From positions 152,696,057 through 152,760,056 of the forward strand of contig CM043952.1 in NCBI GenBank assembly GCA_014529385.2: DNA of 64,000 nt, given 5' to 3'. Position numbers and translations under genes: made by a program. Positions 58,901-64,000 of this stretch are shown here, one piece after another. The notes under the pieces are model-generated. The model searched no databases. It was not told the origin of the DNA and worked only from the letters and a program-made list of their open reading frames with translations. Source of the DNA: Adiantum capillus-veneris. Its lineage: Eukaryota; Streptophyta; Polypodiopsida; Polypodiales; Pteridaceae. Numbering within the stretch: position 1 is the first letter of the stretch; every line of letters starts with the position of its first letter.

Positions 58901-59485
58901 GAGGCACTAACGAAGAAGCGAGCAACCTCGCTAAACTACCCAAGATTGCCAGCTCCAGAAAAGGGACCAGCCATAGAGGAATACATGGTGAAAACCCTAA
59001 CGGGTGCCATGTCTTTCTTTAAAAGTCTAGCGGATCTCTCTTGTGCACTGTTATATAAGATATGCCAAATGCTGCTCACTTGTATTGAAGTTTTTCATGA
59101 GCCAGAGCAAGCAGGCGCCCCATGGATGTCATTCCTCGAGGGAAATAAAGGTTTATGCTATGATCTCAGTGGCCAACCTTTCGAAGAAGTCCTCTATGGC
59201 TTCTATGCCAGATGCATGTTTCTACCTTCACACAATATGCTGGCATTCGAGGAAGCGTTCTACACAGGATTCTTCACTTGGCAAACGAAGATATTTGCAC
59301 CAGTAATCAACAACCTCACATCGAGGTTTGTAGGCTACTCACGGGTGGAGCTGAAGAACAGAGTAACCCTGCAGTTTCTGCAAGTGCCAGATAAAGAAAG
59401 GAAAATAAAATACCAAAAGGCACTAAATGCGCTTAAAGACTACCTCGCCAGCCACCGCCAGTCCAAAGACTATTTCAGCCCATAA
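55969..59485 (+). pseudogene. Extra 3' reading region of copy A (about 1,170 codons)
   Basis: It starts at ATG 55,969 (MQATKRAKRKLN, three stops soon after). An N-terminal globular part runs 56,030-56,780 (TGRFKSEEGHQVELQVLP, DFQKSYELLSTIKEDG, shift at 56,322, VVITKEIVSEALRLPTKG, YTTPNHAVATTFMQVLK), faintly like the plant putative-transposon-protein family PF20167. A Glu/Lys/Gln/Pro-rich hinge (56,782-57,783) and a coiled-coil part (58,070-58,490) follow. Then comes a well-preserved C-terminal domain (58,530-59,485; VFHEPEQAGAPWMSFLEGNK, FTWQTKIFAPVINNLT), open from 58,682 to the stop 40 bp before the LTR. No signal peptide or clear membrane anchor, so not obviously env-like. Function unknown. 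Confidence 0.7.
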
Positions 59486-59510
59486 AGTTGTGTCAAGGGA
59501 CGACACAGGC

Positions 59511-59524
59511 GAGGAGAGGGGGAA
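59511..59524 (+). other. Polypurine tract of copy A
   Basis: gaggagagggggaa lies directly before the TG of the 3' LTR, the expected plus-strand priming site. Confidence 0.88.
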
Positions 59525-60444
59525 TGTTAGCAGCAAGCTAGCACGGATACCATTTTTCGGAGTTCTCATTGTATAACACTTATTATTTTGATAAATAATG
59601 AATATTGTAACTTCTATTTTCTTGAATAATCTCTGTAATTAATGAGCCGGGGCTACAAGCCTCCAGATTGTATAAACCTGTGATTACCCATCTTTGGTAG
59701 AGCTTCCAGATTATTAGTTTTGACCACCAAAAACGTTGGCTAAGGTATAACAGCCAATTTTTGTAAGTTATTTTCATGTTTTGGATAATGAAATAAAAGC
59801 GTGAGCTAGCATCGCTCACTCCTCTCCTTCTCGCGCTTCCTAGTCCCTCCCTGGTTGTCACATTGCAGTCATGTTTGCTGCATTGCAACCGCAGGTAAGA
59901 GCTCTACGCATTGACATAAGCAGTTCACAGTAATACATAGCTTTTGGCATCGTCAACTAGTGGCCTAATTTCATCATAACTAGGAATTTACACTTTCAAA
60001 TAAAAAACTAAGCATATGCGGGGTATTGGGGCATCATTCCTAAGCATTTAGATGCATTCTGGGTCAAAAAGGACTAGGTCAAAAATCCACTGCTGTTAAT
60101 AATCGCGATTTTGGAACTTGACCTAAAGTGGGATTTGAGACCATAAGCATGTGTGCTTAGGTCTTATAAACATTTCCTAGAAGTTTCATCATGTTTGGAT
60201 GTCATTTGATGCTGTAACGAATGTGATTTGTTTGCCGATGAGCAATTGGCTTTTGGTGATTTCAGTCACTTGAGTGTAGCTTGAGTTAGATGTGATTTGG
60301 TAGTTGTTTTTTGAGAGATTGACAACCTCTTGTAGCCTCTATGAACTATTAGAGCCATCTTCATCCCATGGATTGACGACTTAATCGTGGTTCTCGCTAA
60401 TAATGCAATAAGATAGGGTGGTGAGGTTAGATATGTGTCCCACA
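59525..60444 (+). repeat. 3' LTR of copy A (920 bp)
   Basis: Matches 41,674-42,568 from TGTTAGCAGC to CCCACA. The next five bases are ATTGC, against ATTGT before the 5' LTR. No primer site follows, which marks it as the 3' LTR of copy A and not a 5' LTR of copy B. Confidence 0.93.
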
Positions 60445-62300
60445 ATTGCTAAGGCTAGAAGACCTATCATATTATAGATAGCTTGAGAAATTTGGAGTCA
60501 TTTGGACATTTTTTGTTGATACTAGAAACTGAGATTTTAGAAACTTAAGGTTTGATCAAAATCAAGCTTGAGTCCTTAGCTAGTTGGGAAGTGCGACAAC
60601 TAAAAAGAGTTACTACTAGTTCCAAAGGGAAGGTATTCAATTTCATTGAGGATTATTGGTCTTTATGTACTTTAGATTATGTCATGTACTAGAAAATCAA
60701 ATATTTAACCAAGAGATCAAGAGCAAAGTGTCTATTGAGGAGAGTGAAACCAAGGGGGACCACAAGAGAACATAGTTAAAGAAAAACTAGACACTTACCC
60801 CGACTCCAGTTCAAACATGCTTTCCTTTTTGACTCATCCGGGTACTAGAACATCTTTCAAGTTCAAGAATATATTGACATTTTATAAGACTAACAAAAAT
60901 CGGGCTTAGATTTATCTGGACCCTAATGAGGAGTATGTGGTTAGATTCAGCGCCCACATTATGAAATTCAAGGAGGAGGTTCAAGCCAATAAACAGGATA
61001 CCTTCTACATGGACCAAAATGGAGTGCAATACTTAAAGATTGGGGATCCTAACATGGTGGACAAATGGGATTTGGAAGTCACTACATTGATTCCAAACAT
61101 GACCACCAAAGAGGGACCAGTAGTGCTAGAATTAGAAGGTTGTGTTTAGGTTGATGTTAAACCTCTAAATCGCATACCAATTGATAACCCAAGACTAGGA
61201 GTTTATTATTGGAGGAAAATAACGTAACAATTTTTGTGGACATCTCACATAAAGAAATTAACACAATTGAAAATCATGTGTATCTTCAATATAAGGGAAA
61301 GCAAACCTTCCCGTACACCTCTTTAGGGATTTCTATAACAATACCTTTGTTTTATGATGACTCCACAAGAGACTGAGTAAACCAAATAGTAGGGCTACTC
61401 TATCAGAGATATGATCATGGGAAGGGTATCTGACATGGAATAAAAGTTGGGACTCACAACAAGATCTTTTGATATCTTGGCCAACCAATGGAACAATGTT
61501 GCCCAAGGAACCCAGCTCAATTATGAGAACTTGGTGAAAGGTGCATAAACAATTGCAGAGAGAGGAATATTGAGAGACACCAAGATCAAAAGAGGGCCAA
61601 ATAAGTCACCTACCAAGAAACTAGTTTGAAGGCCTAGATGGACGACCATCAACTAGAAGACCAGGTGCTAAACATAATCAGACAGTCAGACTGGCTGATT
61701 TTCAAAAATGGTTCAAGAAATACAATGTATCTAGGGATCCATATGACCATCAAGTAATCTTCTTGCAAGTGCTAAGAGTGGAAAGAATGTCAAACTTTCA
61801 TAGTCACTTTGAGGGATTTGGAATGACCCTAGAAGGTAAGTCTTTGACATGGTTTCATATCAATATTTTTTGTTTCTTGCTTTAAGATTGGGAATCAAGC
61901 ACAATAGAGTAGCTCAAATCTATAGCCTTAAGCAAAACAAGGAGACTCTATAAGGGACTATATGAGTAGAATAAGGTAATACATTGAGAGATGTCTATTA
62001 TTAGAAATTTCAACTGAGGAGATACTTGTCTCATTATTTGTTGAAGGCTTACTCAACAACAATTTGCATGCTACATTGTATAGAAAGAAACACATCACCC
62101 TAGAAGCACGTATCTTGGATTCTATCAACTTAGAAGACAACTATGAAATCTTCAACAAAGAAAGAACTATGAAGCATACACAGAGCAAGAAAACCACATC
62201 TACTGTGCAAACCCAAGTAGGACCCACTATATTTTCAATGAATTCCATAGAGGATAAACTTAAGTCTATTGACGAGCCAAAGCGCAAAATGACCCCGACG
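60445..62300 (+). pseudogene. gag of older relative (copy B), interrupted by copy A
   Basis: After about 240 bp of leader remnant, the gag extra domain appears: MLSFLTHPGT, FYKTNKNRA, IYLDPNEEYVVRF, YMDQNGVQYLKIGDPNMVDK. The capsid part follows (LADFQKWFKKY, HFEGFGMTLEGKSLTWF near 61,700-61,850, GIKHNRVAQIYSLKQNKETL, YSTTICMLHC). LINLEDNYEIFNKE near 62,120 matches IDLGDNYDIFNEE of copy A. Similarity ends near 62,290 in unrelated GC-richer sequence. Very many stops and shifts. Confidence 0.82.
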
Positions 62301-63370
62301 GCCTCAGCGCCAGGACCGTGCATGCTGAGCTCGTCACGAGAAATGAACAAGGGGCACCACCTAGCTTTGAGTGGCTAGGACACAGACATCTAAAATAGCA
62401 CAAATATTGCACACCATAGAGAGAGAGAGAGAGGAAGAGAAATGTAGGTGATGACAACCCCTCGGGATGTGAGGTAAACTTGATTCAACGTGATATTTAC
62501 AGAAACCTCAGTTTCGGCGAGATGGCGACGGTGGTGATAGAGAGATAGAGGGTCTATGGTGCGTTCTCTAGAGAAAATTCCATATACGTGGAGATTCTAA
62601 TCTTGTGTGTCGTGACCATTGGATTCAGGGTGTGTACATGGCTTCCTTCTCAAGTGATGACTCCCAAGTCCCCCCCTCCCCCCTCTGCAAGTGCTCAAGT
62701 GACCCAAAATGCTCTCCCCATCGCCCCCTAATAGTGACCTCTCAGTGCCCTTTTATAGGTGCAGGCTACATTAGTTTAGGATAATCTGATTAGGTTAGGT
62801 CCCTAATCAAGAGAGACAAAGCAAGGAGTTGGGTCCCAGATGGTTGACCCTTGCTTTGTCTTAGGGGAACTTTAAAATGGTATCTCCTAGGTGGGCCTTT
62901 GTGACCATCACCTAGAGAGAGGTAGCATTATACAAATGGTTTTTTATACAAGATTTTTGTCTTGAAAATGGGAAAATAGATTACCCTATGGATATTTACT
63001 GCGCAGATGCATCATGGATGAGATGCGGGTGAATCACGAGCTTTGTTAGGGCGTCAGTGTAGCGTGTTCGCTAGTTTCGGGGCCGGTCGGGGCATGCCTT
63101 CAATGTCATTTCTTGATTTGGTGTCACCACCACGTGCTTTTGGTCGTCTTCTTTATTGATGTCGAGTTCCTTCTTGGGTTTTTCCTTTTTGTGTGTGCAT
63201 ATGGTGTGATGTGTTGTTTGATTGTGTGCGTGCACGTGCCGTGTACTCGTGTATGTATGTGTGTGTGCTTGTGAGTGTGTAAATGCGTGTTGGGTGTATG
63301 TAACCATGTGAGGGTGTAGGTGTTGTGAGTGCGTGTGAGTATGTATGTTAGGGTTGTGTGTGGGTGTGTA

Positions 63371-63398
63371 AGTGTGTGTGTGTGTGTGTGTGTGTGTG
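63371..63398. repeat. (GT)n microsatellite
   Basis: GT run of about 28 bases within a longer GT-rich stretch. Confidence 0.93.
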
Positions 63399-63546
63399 TC
63401 TCAACAAAGGTGTGTGTGGGAACGAGGGATATATATATATATATTAATAATGTTTACATGCAGGCTACAGAGAATGAGGGGGGAGAGAGCGTTAGTGAGG
63501 AGAACGAGAGGTTTGAGGGGGTGTGGGTGTGTGTATGTGTGTGTCG

Positions 63547-63550
<4 letters not shown>

Positions 63551-63615
<65 letters not shown>
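63551..63615. repeat. (GA)n microsatellite
   Basis: Perfect GA run of about 65 bases. Confidence 0.96.
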
Positions 63616-63618
<3 letters not shown>

Positions 63619-63842
63619 CTGCGCTCGCTGGGTTGTTTCATTGAGAGCAAGAGAGAGAGACTAAGAGAGCATGAGTGATGGCAAGAGAGTGAGGGTGTAT
63701 GTGTGTGTGTGGTGTGTGTATGTGGGTGTCAATGAGAGAAAGAGAAAAACTGTTGCTTGCGCTCGGCTCAGTCGATATAGGAAATGAGAGAGGGAGAGGG
63801 AATAAATGGACCAGGGAGAGAGAGAGTGTGTTGCAGGCTCGT

Positions 63843-63875
<33 letters not shown>
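63843..63875. repeat. Poly-G run of 33 bases
   Basis: Thirty-three consecutive G on the plus strand. Confidence 0.95.
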
Positions 63876-63876
<1 letters not shown>

Positions 63877-64000
63877 TGTGTGGGTGAGAGAAGAGGAGTG
63901 GGCGAGTGTGTGTGTGGTGGGTTTCAAGAGAGAGAGAGAGAGGGATTGTTTTGCCCTGTGCACCCCGCATGGTGGGTGTCGACATCGAGAGAGAGAGAGA

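Larger units (their letters stand above)
41674..60444 (+). mobile_element. Large Ty3/gypsy LTR retrotransposon (about 18.8 kb), copy A
   Basis: The LTRs at 41,674-42,568 and 59,525-60,444 both start TGTTAGCAGCAAGC and end CCCACA. A tRNA-Asp-type primer site follows the 5' LTR and a polypurine tract gaggagagggggaa precedes the 3' LTR. Flanks ATTGT and ATTGC look like a 5-bp target duplication with one later change. Internal order: long repeat-rich leader, gag, retropepsin, RT, RNase H, doubled HHCC and integrase, a second retropepsin-like module with a basic tail, spacer, and a large extra reading region. No chromodomain; the tRNA-Asp site recalls Athila/Tat-type lineages. Element is decayed throughout. 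Confidence 0.92.
62301..64000. other. Unassigned sequence ending in low-complexity tracts
   Basis: No gene recognised. 63,230-63,400 is GT-rich. The region from 63,540 is dominated by GA, GT and G tracts; open frames there are repeat artefacts. Confidence 0.5.

Noticed and set aside
59525-60444. LTR as the 5' LTR of a second tandem element
   Set aside because: No primer site follows it, and the flanking ATTGC pairs with ATTGT before 41,674, so it is better explained as the 3' LTR of copy A.
63638-63985. Pro/Ser/His-rich minus-strand frames
   Set aside because: Produced by G, GT and GA tracts.

Overview
This is plant nuclear repeat DNA. I found no intact host gene, RNA gene or CRISPR array. 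Nearly everything recognisable is transposable-element sequence: two CACTA (En/Spm) elements, a LINE, a complete chromodomain Ty3/gypsy element, a very large non-chromovirus Ty3/gypsy element nested in a relative, several fragments of that family, and long AG/TC and GT microsatellites. The element set (CACTA with DUF4218/DUF4216 modules, plant initiator-Met and Asp tRNA primer sites, chromovirus) points to a land plant. The style of the large element's reverse transcriptase and the AG-rich microsatellites make me lean to a non-flowering plant such as a fern, but that is weak inference.

Layout. 1-5.2 kb: minus-strand CACTA element (second ORF, DUF4216, DUF4218, TNP2 core, N-terminal domain), with a Mutator-like foldback MITE inside. 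5.2-7.7 kb: low complexity. 7.9-9.7 kb: LINE reverse transcriptase remnant. 9.9-16.3 kb: broken pieces of the large Ty3/gypsy family on both strands. 16.3-20 kb: AT-rich DNA with an LTR-like unit. 20.0-25.4 kb: plus-strand CACTA copy whose 5' part is occupied by an unrecognised decayed coding stretch. 25.4-29.2 kb: low complexity and a minus-strand LTR/primer site. 29.3-30.2 kb: gypsy RT/RNase H/integrase remnant. 30.58-40.69 kb: chromovirus with 2.26-kb LTRs and an antisense reading frame before its 3' LTR. 41.67-60.44 kb: large Ty3/gypsy element (about 18.8 kb) inserted into a related copy (flanks 41.1-41.67 and 60.45-62.3 kb). 62.3-64 kb: low complexity.

The most unusual object is the 18.8-kb element. 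It has a tRNA-Asp-type primer site, a polypurine tract, and a probable 5-bp target duplication (ATTGT/ATTGC). It carries two retropepsin-like domains, one in the usual place and one after the integrase. Its integrase start has two HHCC modules with identical spacing. A 20-bp palindrome recurs about every 285-293 bp on both sides of the coding region. A further reading region of about 1,170 codons ends 40 bp before the 3' LTR. The post-integrase protease module also sits in the same position in a separate decayed copy at 9.9-11.4 kb, so it looks like a family trait. All elements carry stops and frameshifts and are probably immobile.
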